Assembly: GCA_024403515.1 (NCBI GenBank)
Contig: JAKSRS010000002.1
Location: 86,388-150,387, forward strand
Length of the DNA: 64,000 nt
DNA from: Lachnospiraceae bacterium
GTDB lineage: Bacteria > Bacillota > Clostridia > Lachnospirales > Lachnospiraceae
Direction: 5' to 3'
The position numbers were made by a program, and so were the translations under genes. Positions 44,788-53,373 of the stretch are shown piece after piece. Within the stretch, counting starts at the first letter, position 1. Each line of letters begins with the position of its first letter. The notes beneath the pieces are model-generated. The model saw only the letters and a program-made list of their open reading frames with translations, searched no databases and was not told the DNA's origin.

Positions 44788-46344
44788 ATGAACAGTAATA
44801 CTCAAAGCAGAACAGAACATTCAGCAAGAAATATTAAATATGCAACAGTCGGACGCGTGATAGCAATATTGGTAGGATATGTATCACGCGTTGTTTTCAC
44901 GCATACATTAAGCCAGGCGTATGTTGGAATTAATGGTCTTTTTACAGATATTCTCAATGTTCTTTCTGTTACGGAACTGGGATTTGGAACAGCTATTTCT
45001 TATGCTCTTTATAAGCCAATAGCTGAGGGAGATATAGAAAAACAGAAAGCTCTTATGAGCCTTTTTAAAAAGTTCTACATGATAGTTGCCTTAATCGTGG
45101 CAATTCTGGGCTTTTCTGTTTTGCCATTTTTGAAGTTTCTTATAAAGGGAAATACTGAAGTACAACATGTGCATATTATTTATTGTATGTATGTGCTTAT
45201 GACAGTATTTTCTTATTTCTGCATTTACAAAAGAACTCTGATGGATGCATATCAGATGAATTACATCGGAGAGCTTGTATTTTCGGTGGTTATATCTATT
45301 CAGTCTGTAATTCAGATTTTTGTACTCTATTTTACTCATAATTTCTATATTTACATAGCTTTATTCATCGCCGGTAATATATTAAACAATCTTATAGTTT
45401 CGATGGAAGCGGATAAACGCTATCCATTTTTGAAGGATAAAAATATAAGGCCGGTGACTAAAGAGGAAAAAGAAGGTATAAGCAAAAATGTTAAGGCTAT
45501 GCTTATGCATAAACTTGGTGATGTAGTTGTAAACAATACGGATAACCTTCTTTTGTCATCTGTAGTAGGAATTATTGCAGCAGGTCTTTATTCCAATTAT
45601 TTTCTGGTAGTAGAATCAGTTAAAATCGTGCTCAATCAGGCCTTTAACAGCATAACGGGAAGTGTCGGTAACCTAGGCGCAACATCAGATAAGGAGCGGG
45701 TAAAGAAAATATATGAGGCCCTGTTTTTTATGGGAAGCTGGGTTTATGGCTTGTGTGCTGTGTGCCTTTTGGAAGCGCTCGACATTTTTGTGGGAATAAG
45801 TTTTGGAGAGCAGTATATCTTTGATAGACCGGTTACTATAATGCTTTGTATAAACTTTTATATAGCCGGTATGAGAATGGCTACATTAACCTTCAGAAAT
45901 ACCCTGGGTTTATTTTACTACGACAGATATAAGTCAATTTTTACAGCAATCATCAATCTTGTCGCTTCTATTATTCTTGGAATGAAATTCGGCGCATTGG
46001 GCATTTTTATGGGAACCTTTGTAAGTACTATTCTCACTTCATTTTGGGTTGAGCCTTATGTGCTTTATAAGAAGTATTTTAAGGAGAATGTTTGGCCGTA
46101 CTTTGGGAAATATGCTGTATACACAATTACAACTGTTGTATTAGGGTTGGTTTGTGAGTTGCTTTGCAGTTGTATTCATTTGGGGAATTTTATATCTATG
46201 ATTATTAGGGCAGGACTTTCTTTTGCCATTATGAATCTGGGATATCTGCTTGTATTTCACAAAAGCAGGGAATTCAAACTTTTGTGGGAAAAAGGAATGT
46301 ACATTATAAATAAAAAGGGCAGGTTCATAAGGAATGGAAAATAA
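44788..46344 (+). CDS. Oligosaccharide flippase, MOP superfamily (Wzx-like)
   Basis: 518 residues with about fourteen helices. The N-terminus (ARNIKYATVGRVIAILVGYVSRVVFTHTLSQAYVGINGLF) and LSVTELGFGTAISYALYKPIAEGD are typical of polysaccharide exporters that flip lipid-linked repeat units. Together with the GT4-GT2 protein and the nucleotidyltransferase it suggests a second glycan made on a lipid carrier, distinct from the processive Pel route. A probable promoter lies just upstream. Confidence 0.9.
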   Translation: MNSNTQSRTEHSARNIKYATVGRVIAILVGYVSRVVFTHTLSQAYVGINGLFTDILNVLSVTELGFGTAISYALYKPIAEGDIEKQKALMSLFKKFYMIVALIVAILGFSVLPFLKFLIKGNTEVQHVHIIYCMYVLMTVFSYFCIYKRTLMDAYQMNYIGELVFSVVISIQSVIQIFVLYFTHNFYIYIALFIAGNILNNLIVSMEADKRYPFLKDKNIRPVTKEEKEGISKNVKAMLMHKLGDVVVNNTDNLLLSSVVGIIAAGLYSNYFLVVESVKIVLNQAFNSITGSVGNLGATSDKERVKKIYEALFFMGSWVYGLCAVCLLEALDIFVGISFGEQYIFDRPVTIMLCINFYIAGMRMATLTFRNTLGLFYYDRYKSIFTAIINLVASIILGMKFGALGIFMGTFVSTILTSFWVEPYVLYKKYFKENVWPYFGKYAVYTITTVVLGLVCELLCSCIHLGNFISMIIRAGLSFAIMNLGYLLVFHKSREFKLLWEKGMYIINKKGRFIRNGK

Positions 46345-47539
46345 AGATATTGTTCTTTTTGAAGAGCTATGTGATGCGCTGTCACAAGCCCTATATGGAA
46401 TAAAAGATAATAAAAAATCATACTCACAGGAATGTTTTAAGCTTGCAAATGAGCAGGGAGTATTGACGCTTTTGCAGCCTGTGAAGGACTGTTTTGAGGA
46501 AAATATCGCTACAGCAATCGAGAAGAGAGCACAGGCATGTGCTAATTCAAACATCAGACTGTCTTACTTAGCACGATATATTTTACATGCAATGAATGAA
46601 AATGAGATACCTGCATGTTTGCTAAAGGGTGCATCAATAGCTGCAGATTATCCGATTCCGGAACTTAGACATTTTTCGGATGTGGATGTTTATCTTTTGG
46701 ATATTTCGGATTTGGATGCCACAAAAGAATTACTCGAAAGCCTGGACTTTAAGATTTGTGAAAGGCAGGATTCAAGGCATCATATAGAATATGTTCACAG
46801 CACGGGGTTGAAACTTGAGCTGCATACCAAACCTACAAGAGCGTTTGAAGTAAGATTTGCCAACGACTATATTAATAAAGTGTTTGCGACTGCTAAAGAG
46901 AATATTGAGACAATTTCTGTATATGGAATGGAATTCAAGATACTTCCAAAGGGAATAAACGCTTTATACATTTTGCTTCATATACTTCAACACTACTTAA
47001 ATGCCGGATTTGGCCTAAACCTTATATGCGATTATAGTATGTACTGGAATTCGAACTCTTCGGAGGAACTGAAGAAAGAGTACAAAGAACATATTAAAAA
47101 TCTGGGACTTTCAGATTTTTCAGATATGCTTTCTAAATTGTCTTACGCTTATCTGGGTGGGGAAGTCAACTGCTATCCCTGGATAAATATTGAAGCAAAT
47201 GCTGTTAGTATAGATAAACTAAAGAAAGATGACCTTGTTCTTTCTTTTGTAAAAGAAATACTTGCGTCGGGAAGCTACGGAAGAAATGACACATCAAGAA
47301 TTGTGAATTTAAAAGACAACTCCATAATAGGGTTGGTTTCTCAGTTTCATCATCAGATGAAGGAAAATTTCCCTAAGGGCTCCAAAGTGTTTATTATTTG
47401 GCCGGGCCTGTGGATTGCAACTTTAATCATCTTTATCCGAAATAACTCTCGCGTGCGGAAAACATCCACTATGAAAGTTCTTAAAACTGCTTTTAAAAGA
47501 GGGGATGTAACCAGGCAGCTTCATTTATGGAAAAGATAA
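46334..47539 (+). CDS. Nucleotidyltransferase family protein (NTP_transf_5 type)
   Basis: 401 residues, soluble. The core around residues 95-135 reads ACLLKGASIAADYPIPELRHFSDVDVYLLD, with the Gly-Ser loop and DxD metal motif of the family. It continues with HHIEYVHSTGLKLELHTKP, which supplies the third acidic position. The family is widespread in capsule loci and in lasso-peptide clusters, where it occurs with HPr-kinase-like tailoring enzymes such as the one at 52185. It overlaps the flippase gene by 11 bases. The C-terminal 70 residues are basic with one hydrophobic stretch (IIWPGLWIATLIIFI). The substrate is unknown. Confidence 0.78.
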   Translation: MENKDIVLFEELCDALSQALYGIKDNKKSYSQECFKLANEQGVLTLLQPVKDCFEENIATAIEKRAQACANSNIRLSYLARYILHAMNENEIPACLLKGASIAADYPIPELRHFSDVDVYLLDISDLDATKELLESLDFKICERQDSRHHIEYVHSTGLKLELHTKPTRAFEVRFANDYINKVFATAKENIETISVYGMEFKILPKGINALYILLHILQHYLNAGFGLNLICDYSMYWNSNSSEELKKEYKEHIKNLGLSDFSDMLSKLSYAYLGGEVNCYPWINIEANAVSIDKLKKDDLVLSFVKEILASGSYGRNDTSRIVNLKDNSIIGLVSQFHHQMKENFPKGSKVFIIWPGLWIATLIIFIRNNSRVRKTSTMKVLKTAFKRGDVTRQLHLWKR

Positions 47540-47560
47540 ATATATTAAAGGAATATATGT

Positions 47561-49753
47561 ATGAAGAGAGTTTTATTGGTTATTAATACTCTTGGAACGG
47601 CCGGGGCCGAGAAAGCTCTTGTTGAACTAATCAATAGATTTGATAAAAACGAATATGAGATTGATCTGGAGGTAATATTAAATCAAGGGGAGTTAATTGC
47701 CAAGATTCCGACTTGGGTTAATGTTATTAACACTAAATTCGATTCTACAGAAATCGCTGGGAAAAAGGGTAGGCTGCATTTATGTAAAAACACTATAGTG
47801 ACACTTTTTAGAAGGGCAGCAGTAATAAGAACTTTGCCATATCTGATTAAAGAAAGCATAAATATGCTAAGAAAAGGCACTTTTCGTAAGGAACGTATTC
47901 TGTGGCAAACCCTGGCTATGGGAGCGAAACGTAGTAAAAAGGAATATGACCTCGCTATCGCTTTTACGGAAGGCGCTGCAACATACTATGTAAGCCGCTA
48001 TGTGAAAGCACTAAAGAAAGCTTCTTTTGTTCATATAGCATACGCAGATGCAGGCTACAGCCGAAGCCTTGATAATGATTGTTACAAGAATATAGATAAG
48101 ATTTTTTGTGTTTCCAGAGAAGTGCTATCGCATTTTTTGGATGTTTATCCGGAATTTGAAACAAAAACCGAGATATTTCATAACATAGTAGACGTTGGAA
48201 CGATCAACAGACTAAGTAAAAGCGGTGTCGGTTTCGATGACGAGTTTGATGGGACAAGAATCCTTACAGTTGGTCGTCTGACCAAACAGAAAACTATCGA
48301 AAAAGCGATAGAAAGTCTGGCTTTATTAAAAGAACAGAATATTAATGTACGCTGGTACGTAATAGGAGATGGTGAGCAACGTCAGACGCTTAAAAATGAG
48401 ATTTGCAGAAGAAATCTTTCAAAAGATTTTATATTGCTAGGGTTTAAGGAGAATCCCTACCCATACTTAGAAATGTGCGATATATATGTGAACGTTTCGG
48501 AGTATGAAGGCAAGTCAATTGCAATTCAGGAGGCTCAGGCATTCGGAAAAGCAGTTGTAGCGACGAATTGCAAAGGTAATTTAGAGCAGATTCGAGGCGG
48601 AGAGGACGGTATACTTTGCGATTATGATGCCCAAAGTATTGCAAATAGTGTACGATGGCTTATTGATAATCCTGAAGAAAAAGTCAAAATGGGTAAAAAG
48701 GCTCAAGATAAGATTTACCGTTACTGCAGTAACAGCGATGAGTTTGAAAGAATTTTGAGCCTGTTTGAAGATGAATATGATTTGCCGGGTGAGCAGCCAC
48801 TAATCAGCGTTTTGGTCCCTTTTTATAATGCCGAGAAGTACCTAAAGCGATGTGTTGATTCGATAATCGGGCAGTCATATAAAAATCTCGATATAGTTTT
48901 ACTTAACAATGCGTCAAATGATGGAAGCGAAGAAATCGCTAAAAGTCTAATGGAGAAAGACCAAAGGATTACTCTTCACTATCTTCAAAAGCCCGGATTA
49001 GCAGGAGCGAGAAATGAACTTTTGAGACTAGCAAATGGTGAGTATATTATATTTGTGGATAGCGATGATGAGTTGGAGAGGGATGCTATCGTACGATTAT
49101 TGAAGAATGCGATAAAAGTTGGGGCTGACCTCACATGTGGTTCTCATATTTATAGAACAGAAACGTCAGATAAAAGGCGGATAATGCCGCAAAAAGTAAT
49201 AACAACTAAAGTTGACATCCATAAATATTTCCTGACTGAAGGAAGAGATTTTAACCATGCGTGGGGAAAACTTTATAAAAGAGATCTTTTTGAAGGACTA
49301 TCTTATCCCGAAGGAAAGTATTATGAAGATATATATATGCTCCCAAAGGTTTTGGACAGGTGTATGAAAATTGTTACTTTGTCAGAACCGGTATACATAT
49401 ATTATAAAAATGAGCAAAGTATATCTTTCGATGAAAATGCCGGTACACACATGGATGGACTCGAGGCAAGAATGGGGAATTTAGAGTTCTATAAAGCGAA
49501 TTATCCGGAATTAGAAAACGAAGCTGGCTCAGCAGCAAATGATTTTGCGCTTTTTCTTTTAGGCAAAATACAAACTTGCGGGAAAAAGGCTAATGTCCAA
49601 TCTGTTGAGAAAGTAAATGATATACTCAAGAAATTGCCTCTGCCAAGAGGTAAAGAATATAAATTAATTGCTTTGGCGAGAAAACTTTACGTCTTTTGTC
49701 CCTCATTAACGATGTTTCTTTTGAGCAAATATTCAATAATAAAGAATAGGTAA
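47561..49753 (+). CDS. Bifunctional GT4-GT2 glycosyltransferase
   Basis: 730 residues. Residues 1-410 are a GT4 domain: LVINTLGTAGAEKALVELINRF, ILTVGRLTKQKTIEKAIESL, and an E-x7-E in SEYEGKSIAIQEAQAFG. Residues 415-730 are a GT2 domain: ISVLVPFYNAEKYLKRCVDSI, LLNNASNDGSEE, LAGARNELLRLANGEY and the metal motif VDSDDE. The two domains are joined by a short linker and would add two different sugars in turn to the same lipid-linked acceptor. AAAGGA precedes the ATG. It is the last gene before the leader-bearing protein's own promoter. Confidence 0.9.
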   Translation: MKRVLLVINTLGTAGAEKALVELINRFDKNEYEIDLEVILNQGELIAKIPTWVNVINTKFDSTEIAGKKGRLHLCKNTIVTLFRRAAVIRTLPYLIKESINMLRKGTFRKERILWQTLAMGAKRSKKEYDLAIAFTEGAATYYVSRYVKALKKASFVHIAYADAGYSRSLDNDCYKNIDKIFCVSREVLSHFLDVYPEFETKTEIFHNIVDVGTINRLSKSGVGFDDEFDGTRILTVGRLTKQKTIEKAIESLALLKEQNINVRWYVIGDGEQRQTLKNEICRRNLSKDFILLGFKENPYPYLEMCDIYVNVSEYEGKSIAIQEAQAFGKAVVATNCKGNLEQIRGGEDGILCDYDAQSIANSVRWLIDNPEEKVKMGKKAQDKIYRYCSNSDEFERILSLFEDEYDLPGEQPLISVLVPFYNAEKYLKRCVDSIIGQSYKNLDIVLLNNASNDGSEEIAKSLMEKDQRITLHYLQKPGLAGARNELLRLANGEYIIFVDSDDELERDAIVRLLKNAIKVGADLTCGSHIYRTETSDKRRIMPQKVITTKVDIHKYFLTEGRDFNHAWGKLYKRDLFEGLSYPEGKYYEDIYMLPKVLDRCMKIVTLSEPVYIYYKNEQSISFDENAGTHMDGLEARMGNLEFYKANYPELENEAGSAANDFALFLLGKIQTCGKKANVQSVEKVNDILKKLPLPRGKEYKLIALARKLYVFCPSLTMFLLSKYSIIKNR

Positions 49754-49790
49754 AAATGAAAACTGATAGAATCGTCAAGGGTGGATTTTA

Positions 49791-49819
49791 TTGACAAATA
49801 AAGAACATTAGAATACACT
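49791..49819 (+). promoter_or_regulatory. Dedicated promoter of the 160-aa leader-bearing protein
   Basis: A perfect TTGACA (49791-49796), 17 bases, TACACT (49814-49819). With the terminator at 50361-50387 it makes the following gene a monocistronic unit. Confidence 0.65.
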
Positions 49820-49832
49820 AGTAGTAGTATTC
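49811..49832. promoter_or_regulatory. Inverted repeat over the -10 region and start site
   Basis: GAATAC (49811-49816) and GTATTC (49827-49832), ten bases apart, straddle the -10 and expected transcription start, an ideal operator position. The regulator is unknown. Confidence 0.35.
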
Positions 49833-49863
49833 TTCATAGAAAATGCGTGAGGAGAGAGTAAAT

Positions 49864-50346
49864 ATGAAATATGAAAAACCAGTTGTTTTAAATAATGATG
49901 ATATTTTTGAAGGAGTTTATGCTCAGAGTAACGAAGGCGGGTATGAGTCTCATTTTAAGGTAGTGAATAATGACTCCGGTTCTCTTTCAGTTGTGGAAAT
50001 TGCATTTGAGCTTGCATTAGACCATCCTGGTGAAAGAATTAAAGTTACCATCGCTTACAATGGCCCTGGATATATTGAGAAGATTAATGATGTATCAGGT
50101 TTTGAATTTAGTTTAGCAGCAGATGGAAAGAGCTTTACATTTGATCGTAAAAACCATTATAACGCGAATGAGAGGATAGTGTTTAATGTAAACGAAATGA
50201 AGTTTTCAGAAAGAGCAGACGGCACTCCCGATGGTACTCTGAATGATGGAGTTAATAATGGTAATCATGGCTCATTATATCAGCATGCGACAAACGATCA
50301 GAATGTAGATCATCTTTTTGCTATTACAAGTATTGAGTTTTTATAA
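49864..50346 (+). CDS. Probable leader-bearing exported beta-sandwich protein
   Basis: 160 residues. It begins MKYEKPVVLNNDDIFEGVYA-QSNEGG: a short polar leader with no hydrophobic core, ending in VYA, which fits the -3/-1 rule of signal-peptidase-like cleavage. The remaining 140 residues alternate in a beta-sandwich pattern (SLSVVEIAFELAL, RIKVTIAYNGPGY, SFTFDRKNHYN, ERIVFNVNEM) and lack cysteine. The downstream genes encode an ABC exporter, a PqqD/kinase fusion and an S24/S26 peptidase, so I infer that this is their substrate, possibly a matrix or carbohydrate-binding protein. Its own promoter and terminator suggest high expression. The start is ATG 49864 with GAGGAGAG upstream. No family was recognised. 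Confidence 0.6.
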   Translation: MKYEKPVVLNNDDIFEGVYAQSNEGGYESHFKVVNNDSGSLSVVEIAFELALDHPGERIKVTIAYNGPGYIEKINDVSGFEFSLAADGKSFTFDRKNHYNANERIVFNVNEMKFSERADGTPDGTLNDGVNNGNHGSLYQHATNDQNVDHLFAITSIEFL

Positions 50347-50360
50347 GATACAATGTAAAG

Positions 50361-50387
50361 GGCTTCGCGAAAGCGAAGCCTTTTTTT
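50361..50387 (+). terminator. Strong intrinsic terminator after the leader-bearing gene
   Basis: GGCTTCGC-GAAA-GCGAAGCC with seven T: a GNRA-loop hairpin with a perfect 8-bp stem and U tract. Confidence 0.95.
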
Positions 50388-50423
50388 AATGACAAGTTTA
50401 ATTGTCTTTGGTACTATAACATT

Positions 50424-52160
50424 ATGAAAATGACTAAAGAAGAATTTATAACTAAAACGAAGGCAGCACTTTCAGACCTTAAGTGGCTGTTTCCTTTCGC
50501 TAAAAGACATATATGGGCTATTGCTTTATATACACTTCTTGGAATGACAGGAACTGTAGTGGGCCTTGTTAGCGGGCTCGTTTCCAAGGATATGGTAGAT
50601 ATTGTTACCGGGCATAAGACCGGTGAACTTATTACAACATTTCTTACCATGATAGGAATTCAGGTTATTATTATTTCTATCAATAGTATTTCAGGATATT
50701 TTAATACTTTGATAACTACTAAAGTAGATTTAAGCGTTAAAGCTGAAACCTATGATAAGATTCTTTCATCTGATTGGGAAGCTTTGGCTCAATTTCATTC
50801 CGGAGATATTATGTCAAGGTGGCAGGGGGACTCATCAAGTATCGCAAGTGGTATGCTGTCAATAGTGCCCTCTGTCGTAACCAATTTGTTTCGTTTTGTA
50901 TCTTCATTACTATTAATAGTCAGGTATGATGCTTCTTTTGCTGTTTTTTCTTTAATCAGTGTGCCTATCAGTTATGCAACATCGAGAATTAGTATGAGGA
51001 AAATGCGCGAAGCAGGAATGGATTCAATGAAAGTAAACTCCGAACTAAACGCACTTTCTCAGGATTCGTTTTCAGACATCCAGAATGTTAAAGCGCTGGA
51101 CTTATTAAAACTTTATAAGGCTCGTCTACGTGAAATACAGAAGAAATCTTTAGATGCAAAAATGAAGTATCAAAAACAGGTAGTGATTAACTCAATTATT
51201 TTAATACTGGTATCCCAGACAATAACCTATGCAACTTATGGTTGGGGAGTTTATCGTGTTTGGAGTGGAGTAATTACTTATGGAACTATGACAATGTTTT
51301 TGGGAATGTCAAGTTCGCTTTCAAGTACGGCACAAAGTCTGTTTAATGTTGTTCCCAGCACTATTACATTGCTGAATGCCACAAAGAGACTTAGAAGCAT
51401 AGTTGACCTACCTAAAGAAGATTATTCAATGGGTGAAGAAGCGTTGAATTTCATTGAAATGAATCGTGATGAGGGCATTGGAATTGCGTTGAATAATGTG
51501 TCCTTTAACTATAAGGATAAAGATAATGTGTTTGCAGATTCATATATGGTAGCAAGACCTCACGAAATTGTTGGATTAATTGGTCCATCGGGAGGTGGAA
51601 AAACGACAACTCTTAGAATGATTCTTGCCATTATAAACTCAAGAACCGGGTATAGTAATATTTTTTCAGTAAAGAATGAAAGCAACACAATGCCTATTAC
51701 AGCATCGACGAGACAGCTAATGGCTTATGTTCCTCAGGGAAGTTCAATGTTTGCAGGAACTATAGCAGAAAATATGAGAAATGTTAAAGTTGACGCAAGT
51801 GATGACGAAATAATAGAGGCTTTAAAGCTTGCAGAAGCCTGGGAATTTGTATCAAAGCTTCCTGAGGGTATTAATACAAAACTTGGGGAACGTGGAGCGG
51901 GTTTTTCGGAAGGACAGAGCCAGAGATTATCGATTGCAAGAGCTTTGCTTAGAAAATCACCTATTCTCCTTTTGGATGAAGCAACATCAGCACTTGATGT
52001 GAAAACTGCCAATAAAGTTCTTTCAAATATTACAGACGATACTTATCCAAGAACCTGCATTTTAACTACTCATAAACCTGAGGTTATGAAACTTTGCGAC
52101 AGAATCTATATTATAGATGAATGTAGAATCGCAGAAGGTTCTTATGAAGATGTTATTTAA
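50424..52160 (+). CDS. ABC exporter, fused membrane and ATPase domains
   Basis: 578 residues. Residues 25-310 form a six-helix exporter membrane domain; residues 350-578 an ATPase with Walker A IGPSGGGKTTT, signature FSEGQSQRLSIARALL, Walker B ILLLDEATSALD and H-loop ILTTHKPE. There is no N-terminal C39 peptidase domain, so leader removal would need another enzyme, which the S24/S26 peptidase two genes on could supply. The ATG at 50424 (or 50430) has no ribosome site; a TATAAC at 50415-50420 lies so close that the mRNA may be leaderless. It probably exports the product of 49864-50346. Confidence 0.88.
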   Translation: MKMTKEEFITKTKAALSDLKWLFPFAKRHIWAIALYTLLGMTGTVVGLVSGLVSKDMVDIVTGHKTGELITTFLTMIGIQVIIISINSISGYFNTLITTKVDLSVKAETYDKILSSDWEALAQFHSGDIMSRWQGDSSSIASGMLSIVPSVVTNLFRFVSSLLLIVRYDASFAVFSLISVPISYATSRISMRKMREAGMDSMKVNSELNALSQDSFSDIQNVKALDLLKLYKARLREIQKKSLDAKMKYQKQVVINSIILILVSQTITYATYGWGVYRVWSGVITYGTMTMFLGMSSSLSSTAQSLFNVVPSTITLLNATKRLRSIVDLPKEDYSMGEEALNFIEMNRDEGIGIALNNVSFNYKDKDNVFADSYMVARPHEIVGLIGPSGGGKTTTLRMILAIINSRTGYSNIFSVKNESNTMPITASTRQLMAYVPQGSSMFAGTIAENMRNVKVDASDDEIIEALKLAEAWEFVSKLPEGINTKLGERGAGFSEGQSQRLSIARALLRKSPILLLDEATSALDVKTANKVLSNITDDTYPRTCILTTHKPEVMKLCDRIYIIDECRIAEGSYEDVI

Positions 52161-52184
52161 CGATTTCTTTATCATGGTGAGCAT

Positions 52185-53363
52185 ATGATTCGAAACGAGT
52201 CTTATTTATTAAGAAAAATTGAAGATAGAACCTTTCTTTTGCCAACCGGACAAGAAATAAACTGGGGCCGAGGAAGCGTCGAGTTAAGCAACATAGGTGA
52301 GATTATCTGGGAAAAGCTTAAAGAGAATTGTTCGACGGACGATGTGGCACTTGCAGTGTATAACGCTGTTACAGAAGATTGTGCTGTAGAAAATGAAATT
52401 GTTGAAGTTGCAAAGGATAGCAAATTATACAGACAAATATATTGTGATGTAAAGACATATATTGAAGATTTAGCTGCCAAAGGAGTCGTAAATTATGGCG
52501 CTATAATTTCGGATAATTCAGAGTATAAATATTACAAAATAGCAGGAATAATACTCAAAATTTGTGATGAAAAAAATTTCATTGGTAGTTTTTTGGATGA
52601 TTTCAAAGTTTTGGGCAATAACAACGGAGAAGAAACAGTTTCGGTCTACATACATGAGACTTATCAACCTGTTGAATATGGAAATGGAAATATTATTGTA
52701 GATTCCAGCGATGTGAGAATTTTGGAAAAAGAGCATGCTTATGAGATGAGCTTTAAGACTTTATCTGATATTAATTCAGCGCTAGTGTATAAGGAAAAGA
52801 AAATTATATACTTGAATGTAAGCAATAATTCAACTGCGGAGAATATTCTTTTTGCTATGCGCTTAGGATATACTTTGTACGCGCTTGAAGAAAGTAAACT
52901 GCTAATACATTCCGCCTCATTTTTATATAAAGGCAAAATATGGTTGGTTTCAGCACCTTCCGGAACCGGAAAGAGTACACATGCTTCTTTATGGGAAAAA
53001 TATGAAGGAGTCAGACTGATTAACGGTGACTCAAATCTGCTTGATGTTGATTCACAAACTGTGCAAGGTGTTCCATGGTGTGGCACAAGCAAAATTTGTG
53101 AAAATGAGGATTATAAGCTTGGTGGAATATTCTTGCTTGAAAGAGGAACAAAGCCGGAAGTTTGTGAACTTTCTTTTCCCGATAAAGTTCTAAAGGTTAC
53201 AAGACGAATTCTTTCACCTACTTGGGACAAAAAAATGATGCTTCATGTAACTGATCTCGTTGAAAAAAGCTGTCGTGATGTAGTTGTCGCGAAACTTGTA
53301 TGTGATATGAACAAAGAAAGTTATATGGTACTAAAAGAATATATTGATCGTCTATCGGAATAA
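52185..53363 (+). CDS. PqqD/RRE domain fused to an HPr-kinase-like domain
   Basis: 392 residues. Residues 1-105 have the PqqD fold (LSNIGEIIWEKLKENCSTDDVALAVYNAV, IYCDVKTYIEDLAAKGVVN). Residues 110-392 resemble HPr kinase/phosphorylase: LIHSASFLYKGKIWLV, Walker A SAPSGTGKST (256-265), then VRLINGDSNLL and VQGVPWCGTSKICEN, which match the kinase's GD and GxPWxG strands. Related stand-alone kinases phosphorylate precursor peptides in some lasso-peptide clusters. Fusion to a leader-binding domain suggests a modifying enzyme that recognises the leader of a partner protein. The ribosome site is weak (GGTGAG). It lies between the exporter and the peptidase. Confidence 0.78.
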   Translation: MIRNESYLLRKIEDRTFLLPTGQEINWGRGSVELSNIGEIIWEKLKENCSTDDVALAVYNAVTEDCAVENEIVEVAKDSKLYRQIYCDVKTYIEDLAAKGVVNYGAIISDNSEYKYYKIAGIILKICDEKNFIGSFLDDFKVLGNNNGEETVSVYIHETYQPVEYGNGNIIVDSSDVRILEKEHAYEMSFKTLSDINSALVYKEKKIIYLNVSNNSTAENILFAMRLGYTLYALEESKLLIHSASFLYKGKIWLVSAPSGTGKSTHASLWEKYEGVRLINGDSNLLDVDSQTVQGVPWCGTSKICENEDYKLGGIFLLERGTKPEVCELSFPDKVLKVTRRILSPTWDKKMMLHVTDLVEKSCRDVVVAKLVCDMNKESYMVLKEYIDRLSE

Positions 53364-53373
53364 GGGGGAATAA

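Noticed and set aside
49864-50346. Classical Sec-secreted or lipoprotein
   Set aside because: The first 20 residues have no hydrophobic core and no lipobox, so Sec export is unlikely despite the VYA cleavage-like motif.
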